From the NCBI GenBank assembly GCA_003154555.1, contig PMDT01000133.1, forward strand, positions 218 through 5,906: 5,689 nt of DNA, written 5' to 3'. The stretch's first letter is position 1. Every line of letters starts with the position of its first letter. Below, in pieces: positions 1 through 5,689 of the stretch. The notes beneath the pieces are model-generated. The model was not told the origin of the DNA. It was given only the letters and a program-made list of their open reading frames with translations, and searched no databases. The position numbers and the translations under genes were made by a program. This DNA is from Spirochaetaceae bacterium (GTDB lineage: Bacteria; Spirochaetota; Spirochaetia; SZUA-6; Fen-1364).

Positions 1-87
1 GCACTCGCTCGCCCCGCAGTGCGGCAGCCGCGCAGCTCCGCCAGGAGCGGAAAGCGCGGCGAGAGCATAGGCATCCATGCCTACGCC

Positions 88-116
88 TTGACATCGCATG
101 GCGCGAATCGTAGCCT
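88..116 (+). promoter_or_regulatory. possible sigma70-type promoter ahead of the response regulator
   Basis: A perfect TTGACA hexamer lies at 88-93. After a 17-base spacer comes TAGCCT at 111-116, which keeps the three most conserved -10 positions (T, A and the final T). The start point predicted from this -10 falls at about 123-124, on the GTG proposed as the start of the regulator, so the message could be leaderless. The -10 match is weak (3 of 6), and the site would lie inside the gene if the upstream GTG at 19 were the true start. Confidence 0.3.
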
Positions 117-123
117 GTCGGAC

Positions 124-1017
124 GTGAGTGGCGGCGGAAAACCACGTGTTCTTGTCGTCGACGACCAACAGGCGCTCCGTACGCTCCTTTCGCGTCTCCT
201 TGACCGCGAGGGCTTCGATCCCGTCCAGGCGGAGGACGGCGAGCAGGCCATCGAGCTCTTCAAGACCCAATCGCCGCTCCTTGTCGTCTCCGACATCATG
301 ATGCCGAAAATGGACGGCCTCAGGCTCCTTACCGAAATCAAGCGCATCGACAGGAACGCCACCGTGATCCTCATGACGGGGCAGGGAAACGAAGACGTTC
401 TCCTGAAGGCGCTCCGCGGGGGCGCCACAAATTTTTTCAAGAAACCATTCAACGTCCGCGAGCTGATCGAGGAAATCCGCAAAGTCGTGGAGTTCCGCCT
501 GGAGGCCGCTCGCTCATCGCTGTTCTCCCCGCACCTGGTGGAGGAGTCGAAAACATTCGTGCTGCCGCACGCAGATTCGCCCTATTTCCCGGTCATCAAC
601 CAGATCACGCTGCAGCTTCCCTGCATCATGCCGGAGGCGGAGATCCTCAACCTGAAGATCGGCATCGAAGAGATGATCACGAACGCCATCGAGCACGGCA
701 ACCTGGGCATCAGCTTCGAGGAGAAGAACAAGGCCATCCAGGAGGGGCGGCTGGCGGAGCTGATCGCGGAGCGCGCCCGTATGAGCGATTCCGTGAACCG
801 CACGATCCGCATTACCTCGCGCCTGGCGCCCACGTTCTTCGAGATCAGCATCCGCGACGACGGGAAGGGATTCGACTGGCGCTCGCTGCCCGCGGTCGAG
901 CCGGAGAATCTGCTCGCCTTCAATGGGCGCGGCATATTCCTCACAAAGATCTACTTCGACGAGGTCTCGTACAATGACGACGGCACCGAGGTGACGATGC
1001 GGAAGCTTCGGTCCTGA
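124..1017 (+). CDS. response regulator with C-terminal RsbW/SpoIIAB-type ATPase domain
   Basis: This is a two-domain cytoplasmic signalling protein of 297 residues from the GTG at 124. Residues 8-125 are a CheY-like receiver: acidic pair D13/D14, phosphoacceptor D57 in SDIMMPKMDG, switch T85 in LMTG, and K107 in KKPF. Residues about 145-297 form a GHKL ATP-binding domain of the anti-sigma-kinase type (HATPase_c_2). Its N box is EEMITNAIEHGN (E182, N187, H191), its G1 box is DDGKGF (D246, G247, G249), and NGRGI is the G2-like lid. There is no phosphorylatable-His dimerisation domain, DNA-binding domain or PP2C domain. It is therefore not a histidine kinase or a transcription factor; phosphorylation probably controls an ATP-dependent Ser/Thr kinase or partner-binding activity. 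The start is uncertain: the frame stays open to a GTG at 19, but those 35 extra residues do not look like receiver sequence and neither start has a clear Shine-Dalgarno. The gene converges on the protease operon, with no partner gene visible. Confidence 0.9.
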   Translation: MSGGGKPRVLVVDDQQALRTLLSRLLDREGFDPVQAEDGEQAIELFKTQSPLLVVSDIMMPKMDGLRLLTEIKRIDRNATVILMTGQGNEDVLLKALRGGATNFFKKPFNVRELIEEIRKVVEFRLEAARSSLFSPHLVEESKTFVLPHADSPYFPVINQITLQLPCIMPEAEILNLKIGIEEMITNAIEHGNLGISFEEKNKAIQEGRLAELIAERARMSDSVNRTIRITSRLAPTFFEISIRDDGKGFDWRSLPAVEPENLLAFNGRGIFLTKIYFDEVSYNDDGTEVTMRKLRS

Positions 1018-1045
1018 CAGGCCGCGGCCGCGTGAACGCGCCGTT
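1018..1045. other. convergent intergenic gap with short G+C hairpin, no clear terminator
   Basis: Only 28 bases separate the stop of the regulator from the stop of the oppositely oriented protease. The gap contains a small hairpin, CGCG-TGAA-CGCG at 1029-1040, next to the palindrome GCCGCGGC at 1021-1028. Neither strand has a run of T after it, so this is not a canonical intrinsic terminator. It may still pause transcripts arriving from both sides, or termination may be Rho-dependent or lie inside the opposing gene. Confidence 0.3.
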
Positions 1046-2824
1046 TCAGATGAAAATGTTCGTGTCCAGATAGGAAGCGATCTGGATGGCGCTCTCCAGG
1101 AATCCCGCCCTCTTCTTTTTGATGACCACCTGCAGCACGGCGTACCCCTTGGCCGTGTCGACCTGCCAGTCCTGGATCGTCAGGGGGTCATCGGGGGATA
1201 TGCCCGTTTCGTCAGCCACCGATCCCTTGATCACCTGCTTCACGATATAGTCGCCCTTCCAGAGGAACGTGCCGACATTCTGCAGGCGGAAACCGAAAAG
1301 CGGGTAGAGGACATTGTCCCGCGTATCCCTCTTCAGGGCGAGCTCGATGGGCGAATCCGGCCTGTCGGAGAGGCAGACGCGTGCCGTGGAGTCGGTCCCT
1401 CCGCGGCGGAAGACAACCGAGACGATCGACGGCGAAACATGGCGCAGGATAGCATCCTGGATGTCCGAGATCTTTGTGAAAGGCATGCCGTCCACCGATT
1501 CAATGATGTCCCCGATCTTTATCCCCGACACGGCCGCCGGTTCTTCCGGCAGGGTGTAGATCACCTCCAGCCCCTTGTCCGTCTCGGCCACCGCCATCCC
1601 GAGCCAGGGGTGGATGGCCTGCCCCCCCTTGTACAGGGCCGGAAGCGCTTTCTCCACCCAGGTATAAGGGATCGCGAAGTTCAGCCCGACGAACTGCTGA
1701 ATGCCGGCAAACACCACGCCGATCAGGTCACCCTTGTCGCTGAGCAGCGGACCGCCGCTGTTGCCCGGATTCAGGGGCACGTCGACCTGCATGCTGTCAC
1801 CGACCTGCAGGAGCTTGCGCCCCATTGCGGAGATGATGCCCGAGGTCAACGTCTGTTCCAGCCCGGCCGGCGATCCGATGGCGAAGATCTTGTCTCCCGG
1901 CGTGAGCGTCTGGTCGATCGAGCCGCCGAAGATGTACTCCGGCGTCACCTCGGTCTTGATGAGGGCAAGGTCGAATGTCTTGTCCCAGCCGATCACCTTT
2001 GCAGGTATCCTGTCTCCGGGCGCAGCGTTCGGCAGGCGCACGAAAAGCCGGGAGTATCCCTCGTACTTGGGGTCGACCTCGCTTTCGATCACGTGATGAT
2101 TGGTGAGGATGTAGCCGCGCTTGTCGATGAAAAATCCGCTGCCGATCACCCCGTCAGCGTAGCCGACCCCGTTTTCGACCTTGATCCCCTTGTTGACCAC
2201 GATGGTCACGGTTCCCGAGATCATGTTCGGGAAGCTCGGCGTGGCATCTGCCACATTCTCCGGCGCGGCGAACCCGTGCGCCTTCATCTGCGCCGCAAGC
2301 GTTCGCTGGACAGCACGGTTGCCCAGGTCCTGGGCAACCGTGAGCGCTGCGGCATAGTCCGCCTCCGTCGGCGCCGGAAGCTCGATGATGCGCAGGCGGG
2401 TCAGGAGCTCGAGCACCTTGTCACCGGCCGTCCCCTGCGCGGCGGCAACCTGCGTGAGGAGCGACTTCTCCGTCCAGGCGCCCGCGACGTCTGCCTTGCC
2501 GATCGCGGTCGCAGAATCGAGCAGGCGCAGCGCATCGTCGTATTTCTTGTCGGCGATGGACGTGGTGAATGCCTGGCCGAGAGCCGCCTCCGCCTGCGTT
2601 TCAAGCTTGTCGGCATCCGGCAGCCCGGAGTTGTCGCGGCGCAAGGCATCGAGCTTGCCAATAGCCTGCAGGTAGGATCCCTTGGAAATGAGCGTGTTGA
2701 TATCGTTCGATTCTGCCTGCGGCAGCGGAACCGGCGTGCGGGCGCCCGTCCCGTTCCCCGCGCTGGCGCAACCGAATGTCAGGAGGGCAAGGGCCAGGAC
2801 GATGAGGCTCCTGCGGCCGTTCAC
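1046..2824 (-). CDS. lipoprotein-type trypsin-like serine protease with PDZ domain (HtrA/S1C class)
   Basis: A 592-residue exported endopeptidase. The N-terminus MNGRRSLIVLALALLTFGC is a lipoprotein signal with the lipid-accepting Cys at 19; Thr at -3 makes the lipobox slightly atypical. Residues 40-185 are helical and TPR-like (GSYLQAIGKLDALR, KKYDDALRLLDSA). The trypsin-fold domain spans about 200-395, with a complete triad: H244 in TNHHV, D285 in FDLALIK and S356 in PGNSGGPL. A PDZ domain follows at 403-475 (HPWLGM to VVFRRGG). The last part (505-592) looks like a divergent second PDZ or capping domain ending in DTNIFI. Known relatives (DegP, DegQ, DegS) degrade or sense misfolded envelope proteins; this one lacks the classic two-PDZ layout and carries an N-terminal helical region instead. 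The GTG start overlaps the upstream stop (GTGA, 4 bases) and has GGAGGA 6 bases ahead, so translation is probably coupled. The frame is open upstream to 3118, but that part is antisense-like shadow within the preceding gene. The protease assignment is secure; substrates are unknown. Confidence 0.93.
   Translation of the reverse strand: MNGRRSLIVLALALLTFGCASAGNGTGARTPVPLPQAESNDINTLISKGSYLQAIGKLDALRRDNSGLPDADKLETQAEAALGQAFTTSIADKKYDDALRLLDSATAIGKADVAGAWTEKSLLTQVAAAQGTAGDKVLELLTRLRIIELPAPTEADYAAALTVAQDLGNRAVQRTLAAQMKAHGFAAPENVADATPSFPNMISGTVTIVVNKGIKVENGVGYADGVIGSGFFIDKRGYILTNHHVIESEVDPKYEGYSRLFVRLPNAAPGDRIPAKVIGWDKTFDLALIKTEVTPEYIFGGSIDQTLTPGDKIFAIGSPAGLEQTLTSGIISAMGRKLLQVGDSMQVDVPLNPGNSGGPLLSDKGDLIGVVFAGIQQFVGLNFAIPYTWVEKALPALYKGGQAIHPWLGMAVAETDKGLEVIYTLPEEPAAVSGIKIGDIIESVDGMPFTKISDIQDAILRHVSPSIVSVVFRRGGTDSTARVCLSDRPDSPIELALKRDTRDNVLYPLFGFRLQNVGTFLWKGDYIVKQVIKGSVADETGISPDDPLTIQDWQVDTAKGYAVLQVVIKKKRAGFLESAIQIASYLDTNIFI
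2314..2342. repeat. 29-base perfect palindrome inside the protease gene
   Basis: The arms CACGGTTGCCCAGG and CCTGGGCAACCGTG flank a single T at 2328, giving 14 perfectly complementary bases per side. As RNA it would fold as a 13-pair stem with a 3-base loop on either strand. It lies about 480-510 bases into the protease gene and encodes TVAQDLGNR in the helical N-terminal region, without disturbing the frame. No T-run follows on either strand, which argues against an intrinsic terminator. It could be a protein-binding site, a structured mRNA element or a remnant of a palindromic repeat element. I see no second copy in this window. Confidence 0.85.
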
Positions 2825-4755
2825 TTCACTTCCTCCGCGTAGGTGATGCCCGCAGAGCGGAACACCAGATAGCTGCGGCTGCCCAGAGCCTGCACACCGT
2901 CTGGTGCCGAGAGATCGGGGGCTGCGCCGGGCGCGGCCGGCGTCCCGATCCAGGTGACGCCGCGTGCCGCATCGCCGGAAACCTTCTCCTCCACACCCGC
3001 TTTCGTGACTTCCACTATGCGCCCGTCCTGCGTTCGAATCCTCACGTCGAAAACTCCGTTCAAAGCCGAGGAGATCTCCCTGAGGGTCGTGCCGCCGGGA
3101 CCGGGAAACTCCCTGCAATCATCCTTGCCGTCTTCATTATAATCCCATGCTTTCATGGAATTCCCGCCGTATGTTTCACGAAAGTCCGGTCTCCCATCAC
3201 CGTCGGTGTCAGTGATATCCGATAAGAGCTTACCGTCTTTCCATGTCTCCTTGACCGCAAACAGGCTGCTGCCACCGAGAGACCGCTCGCCGCGAATGGG
3301 AGTCCCGTTCGCGAACCAGACACGATGATCCATCCGCCCGTCGCCATTGACGTCCTCTTCCATGAAGACCGGCATCCCCCGGGCAAGGCTCAGGTGACGC
3401 AGCAATGTGACACCATCGGCGGCGTAGTCTTCGCTGTGCGACGAGCCACGCCGGAGCTGATCTACTGTCGGTGTGACGATGCGCGACGCAATGCGGGGAG
3501 AAAGACCCGAAAATGCGCCCGACGCGGCAGTCTGCAGAAACGCACACTGGAGCGTGTAGGGAACGACGAAATATGTTGAACCACCACCCACTGCCGCTTT
3601 CTCAATGAAAGGATACCGACTAAATGTGAGAGTGACGCGGAAATTTCCTGCCGCGGTGTAGCTCAAAGTCGCGGGCATGCCGGACTTGAAATCAGAGGCG
3701 TACTGGGCCACGCCGTTTTCAGCGGGCTCCCGGGTCCAACGTGTGATCCTGCCTGCGTCGAGCTGCCACCGATCCTCCCAATAGCCATCCCTGTCGGCAT
3801 CCAGGTCACGGCTGCCGCTGTACGCGATGAGTGCGGACTGGAAAGCCGCGGAAAGCGTCTTGCTGGACTTGACCGCCGCAACGACCCTGTCGATCAGGTC
3901 CTGGCGCCCGAGGCCTGCATGGCCGAGAAAACTGGTGAGAAAGGCCTGTTTCTGCGACGCAGGGGCGGACTCCAGGGCCATCACGTCTGCAAGAGGGTCC
4001 GTGCCGCCTTTGCCGGCATAGAGCGCCACTGCCGCAACCTGCTTCGCGGGGGCGCGCTCGAGCCGGGCTGCCGCAAGGAGCAGCGGCAGGCTGTCCGGGT
4101 GGTAGCGAAGGCCAGTCGCAATCGCCGTCACGGCTTCCGCCCGACGGCCCTGGCGCTCCCGCAGCGCGGCGGCGAGAAGGCGGAACTCATCCATCTCGGG
4201 AAAGCGCACGGCCGCATCGGAGAGAGTCTTCTGCTCCCCTGCCGTGTCCCTGCTGCGCTCCAGCGTGCGCGCGAGGAGCAGCAGGTTTCGCCCGTCCTCG
4301 GGGCGCAGGTTCACGAGGTGCAGCGCGACGCCGCGCGCCTCCGCGAGGTTTCCCGTTCGCAGCAGGGCCTGCCCGAGCAGCAGCTCCGCCTCGGACGGAT
4401 CGCTTGTGCGCCACGACGCGCTCCGGATGGCGGCGCGAAGATCCGCGATCCCTTCCATGGTTGTGCCACGGTCAGCCATCGCAATGCGCGCGCGTGCGTA
4501 CAAGGCTTCAGAATAATCAGGAGCAAGCTGGAGCGCGGAGGCGACGAGAGAGCTCACGGCCGACGAGCCGGGGGCGTTCAACTGGGACGCCTGCTTGAGA
4601 AACTCATCCGCCTGGCTTCGCGCGGCGTCAGCGCCTGCCGCGGTCTGTGCGGCAACCGGTAACCTGCCCGCGGCGAGAAGCAGGAGGACGACGGATGGGA
4701 TGACGTAAAAACGGCGCCTTTTCACTCTTTTGCGAACCGCAGCTCCGGAGAGCAT
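2821..4755 (-). CDS. exported protein with TPR-like N-terminus and four DxDxDG calcium-loop motifs, function unknown
   Basis: A 644-residue protein that I do not recognise by name. A basic stretch (RKRVKRRR) and hydrophobic segment at about 16-30, followed by AAQT, form a Sec signal peptide with likely cleavage near residue 37. Residues about 45-300 are Ala/Leu-rich helical repeats resembling TPRs, for example LLRTGNLAEARGVALHLVNLRPED. The C-terminal half is richer in beta-type sequence. It contains four loops of the pattern D-x-[DN]-x-D-G-x-x-[DE], at residues 319-327, 468-476, 516-524 and 538-546, as in EF-hand-like or thrombospondin type 3 calcium loops. After the signal peptide there are only two cysteines (404 and 547). 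The gene lies 16 bases after ftsH and overlaps the protease gene by 4. Start choice is uncertain: the ATG at 4755 has no Shine-Dalgarno, and a GTG at 4725 would leave a more compact signal peptide (634 residues). A scaffold or partner for the neighbouring proteases is inference from context. Confidence 0.85.
   Translation of the reverse strand: MLSGAAVRKRVKRRRFYVIPSVVLLLLAAGRLPVAAQTAAGADAARSQADEFLKQASQLNAPGSSAVSSLVASALQLAPDYSEALYARARIAMADRGTTMEGIADLRAAIRSASWRTSDPSEAELLLGQALLRTGNLAEARGVALHLVNLRPEDGRNLLLLARTLERSRDTAGEQKTLSDAAVRFPEMDEFRLLAAALRERQGRRAEAVTAIATGLRYHPDSLPLLLAAARLERAPAKQVAAVALYAGKGGTDPLADVMALESAPASQKQAFLTSFLGHAGLGRQDLIDRVVAAVKSSKTLSAAFQSALIAYSGSRDLDADRDGYWEDRWQLDAGRITRWTREPAENGVAQYASDFKSGMPATLSYTAAGNFRVTLTFSRYPFIEKAAVGGGSTYFVVPYTLQCAFLQTAASGAFSGLSPRIASRIVTPTVDQLRRGSSHSEDYAADGVTLLRHLSLARGMPVFMEEDVNGDGRMDHRVWFANGTPIRGERSLGGSSLFAVKETWKDGKLLSDITDTDGDGRPDFRETYGGNSMKAWDYNEDGKDDCREFPGPGGTTLREISSALNGVFDVRIRTQDGRIVEVTKAGVEEKVSGDAARGVTWIGTPAAPGAAPDLSAPDGVQALGSRSYLVFRSAGITYAEEVK
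2831..2836 (-). promoter_or_regulatory. Shine-Dalgarno of the serine protease gene
   Basis: GGAGGA on the minus strand sits 6 bases before the GTG at 2824, inside the last codons of the upstream gene. It is the clearest ribosome-binding site in the window. It decides the protease start and supports coupled translation with the preceding gene. Confidence 0.8.
3118..3354 (-). other. cluster of three Asp-rich calcium-loop motifs in the unknown exported protein
   Basis: Three D-x-[DN]-x-D-G-x-x-D loops are encoded at 3328-3354 (DVNGDGRMD), 3184-3210 (DTDGDGRPD) and 3118-3144 (DYNEDGKDD). A fourth, more distant one lies at 3775-3801 (DADRDGYWE). In EF-hand, dockerin and thrombospondin type 3 families, the acidic residues at positions 1, 3, 5 and 9 ligate calcium, and all are present here. 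In the clustered loops the motif runs into a short aromatic or charged strand (HRVWF, FRETY, CREF), suggesting a beta-repeat unit rather than helix-loop-helix EF hands. Calcium binding itself is inferred. Confidence 0.6.
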
Positions 4756-4756
4756 C

Positions 4757-4772
4757 AGGCCGCGGAAGGCCT
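4757..4772 (-). other. small hairpin between ftsH stop and next start
   Basis: On the minus strand AGGCC and GGCCT pair around a six-base loop (TTCCGC), beginning in the ftsH stop codon and ending 1 base before the ATG at 4755. It occupies the place where a Shine-Dalgarno would be expected. Five pairs make only a weak structure, so it may be incidental. If real, it could reduce translation of the middle gene relative to ftsH. Confidence 0.3.
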
Positions 4773-5689
4773 CAGGTCGATGCCGCCGGCGCGTGCACCT
4801 CCGTTGACGGCTCGAAATCCCCGTGCTTTCTCGCGGGAAACCCGAGCAGCGCGCGGATCTCATCATCGTCGAGGTTTTCCTTGACGAGGAGCGTCTCCGC
4901 CAGAAGCTTCAGCTTGTCGCGCTGCTCTCCGAGGATCCTGCTCGCCTCGCTCAGCGAAGCCTCCACGATCCTCTTGATTTCCGTGTCGATCGCGCGGGCG
5001 GTCTCTTCGGAATAGTCCTTGTGCCGCGCGATTTCCTTGCCCAGGAATATCGGCTCGTCCTTCTGCCCGTAGGCGATGGGACCGAGAATGTCGCTCATGC
5101 CCCATTCGCAGACCATCCGGCGGGCGAGGTCGGTTGCCTGCTCCAGGTCGTTCTGCGCGCCTGTTGTCGTTTCGTCCAGCATGAGGCGTTCCGCGGCGTA
5201 GCCACCCATCGCAATGGTGATACGATCCAGCAGCCACCCCTTGTTGCGGGAGTAAGCATCGTCCTCAGGGAGCGAGAATGCGACACCGAGGGCCCGGCCA
5301 TGTGGAATGATGGTGATTTTGTGAAGCGGGTCCGCGTTCTTGAGGAAGTAGTGCAGCAGCCCATGACCGGCTTCGTGAAATGCCACCATCTGCTTTTCCT
5401 TGGGCGGAATGATCTTGCTCGTGCGCGCCACTCCCATGAGGGTCTTGTCCCGCGCCTGCTCGAAATCGTCCATGTCCACGCGGTCCTTGCTCTTGCGGCC
5501 GGCGAAAAGGGCCGCCTCATTCACGAGGTTGGCCAAGTCCGCTCCCGAGGAGCCAGGGGTTGCCCGCGCGATGCGTCCAAGGTCCACGTTCTCCGCGAGC
5601 GGAAGCTTCTTTGCGTGCAGCCTCAGGATCTGCTCGCGCTCCCTGCTGTCGGGCATGTCGACGACAACCTGCCGGTCGAAACGGCCGGG
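4772..5689 (-). CDS. ftsH: ATP-dependent zinc metalloprotease FtsH, C-terminal half (5' end outside window)
   Basis: FtsH is an inner-membrane AAA+ protease that extracts and degrades membrane and short-lived cytosolic proteins. The window holds its last 305 residues; the transmembrane segments and the Walker A and B motifs lie beyond base 5689. The visible part opens with PGRFDRQVVVDMPD, the arginine-finger end of the second region of homology, so the frame continues upstream of the internal Met at 5656. Next come the AAA lid (GSSGADLANLVNEAAL) and the M41 peptidase domain. Its zinc site is HEAGH at visible residues 105-109 (bases 5363-5377), with the third ligand Asp at 181 in TTTGAQNDLEQATDLARRM. 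A helical region with the family motif EPIFLGKEIARHKDYSEETA and a short polar tail (ARKHGDFEPSTE) end the protein. All catalytic residues in view are intact. It appears to be upstream in one operon with the two genes that follow. Confidence 0.96.
   Translation of the reverse strand, partial: PGRFDRQVVVDMPDSREREQILRLHAKKLPLAENVDLGRIARATPGSSGADLANLVNEAALFAGRKSKDRVDMDDFEQARDKTLMGVARTSKIIPPKEKQMVAFHEAGHGLLHYFLKNADPLHKITIIPHGRALGVAFSLPEDDAYSRNKGWLLDRITIAMGGYAAERLMLDETTTGAQNDLEQATDLARRMVCEWGMSDILGPIAYGQKDEPIFLGKEIARHKDYSEETARAIDTEIKRIVEASLSEASRILGEQRDKLKLLAETLLVKENLDDDEIRALLGFPARKHGDFEPSTEVHAPAAST

Noticed and set aside
2212..2233. Inverted repeat TTCCCGA / TCGGGAA with an 8-base loop inside the protease gene
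   Set aside because: Seven-base arms are expected by chance in a window of this length. It is not followed by a T-run and has no link to a gene boundary, unlike the 14-base palindrome nearby.
1439..2842. Long plus-strand open frame (467 codons) opposite the protease gene
   Set aside because: It is antisense to a clear protease with an intact catalytic triad. Its translation is rich in Arg, His, Asp and Val with no recognisable domain, as expected for a shadow frame in G+C-rich DNA.
2825..3118. 98-codon N-terminal extension of the protease frame
   Set aside because: It overlaps the coding region of the upstream gene in another frame, is Arg/Gly/Ser-rich without structure, and precedes an obvious lipoprotein signal that has its own Shine-Dalgarno.
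3136..3143. ATTATAAT, a perfect -10 hexamer on both strands
   Set aside because: No -35-like hexamer lies 16-18 bases upstream on either strand, and the bases encode Asp-Tyr-Asn of the fourth Asp-loop motif.
4068..4089. Inverted repeat CTGCCGC / GCGGCAG
   Set aside because: Short arms within Ala-rich, G+C-rich coding sequence; such matches are common there.
3919..4662. Plus-strand open frame of 247 codons opposite the helical half of the unknown exported protein
   Set aside because: It lies in the most G+C-rich stretch, where stop codons are rare, and its Arg-rich translation shows no domain. The opposite strand has a signal peptide, TPR-like repeats and a continuous long frame.
5361..5380. 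Gly instead of the common Ala after the FtsH zinc motif (HEAGHG)
   Set aside because: The zinc ligands and catalytic Glu are intact; a small-residue change next to the motif is likely neutral.

Overview
This window comes from a high-G+C bacterial chromosome. Counted 60-base rows range from about 45% to 77% G+C. Four protein-coding genes fill nearly all of it, and I see no RNA gene, CRISPR array or insertion sequence. The organism cannot be fixed from this sequence alone. The wording of the serine protease around its catalytic His, and the receiver-plus-ATPase regulator, remind me of spirochaete proteins (Treponema/Spirochaeta group). That is recollection rather than a search result; other Gram-negative-type phyla remain possible. 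A lipoprotein signal peptide and an ordinary signal peptide on two of the proteins fit an organism with exported or periplasmic proteins.

Layout: bases 1-123 are a leader with a possible sigma70-type promoter. Bases 124-1017 (+) encode a response regulator whose output is an RsbW/SpoIIAB-type ATP-binding domain. A 28-base convergent gap follows. The rest is a minus-strand operon read from right to left. It starts with the C-terminal half of the membrane protease FtsH (4772-5689, cut by the window edge). After 16 bases comes an uncharacterised exported protein with a helical-repeat N-terminus and four calcium-loop-like Asp motifs (2821-4755). Overlapping that by 4 bases is a lipoprotein-type trypsin-like protease of the HtrA/S1C class (1046-2824).

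The operon joins a cytoplasm-facing membrane protease, an extracytoplasmic helical-repeat/Asp-loop protein and an extracytoplasmic serine protease. This suggests envelope protein quality control, with the middle protein as a candidate partner or adaptor. That link is inference from gene order, tight spacing and translational coupling. The convergent regulator is probably a separate transcription unit.

The most unexpected non-coding signal is a perfect inverted repeat (14-base arms, 1-base centre) inside the protease gene at 2314-2342.
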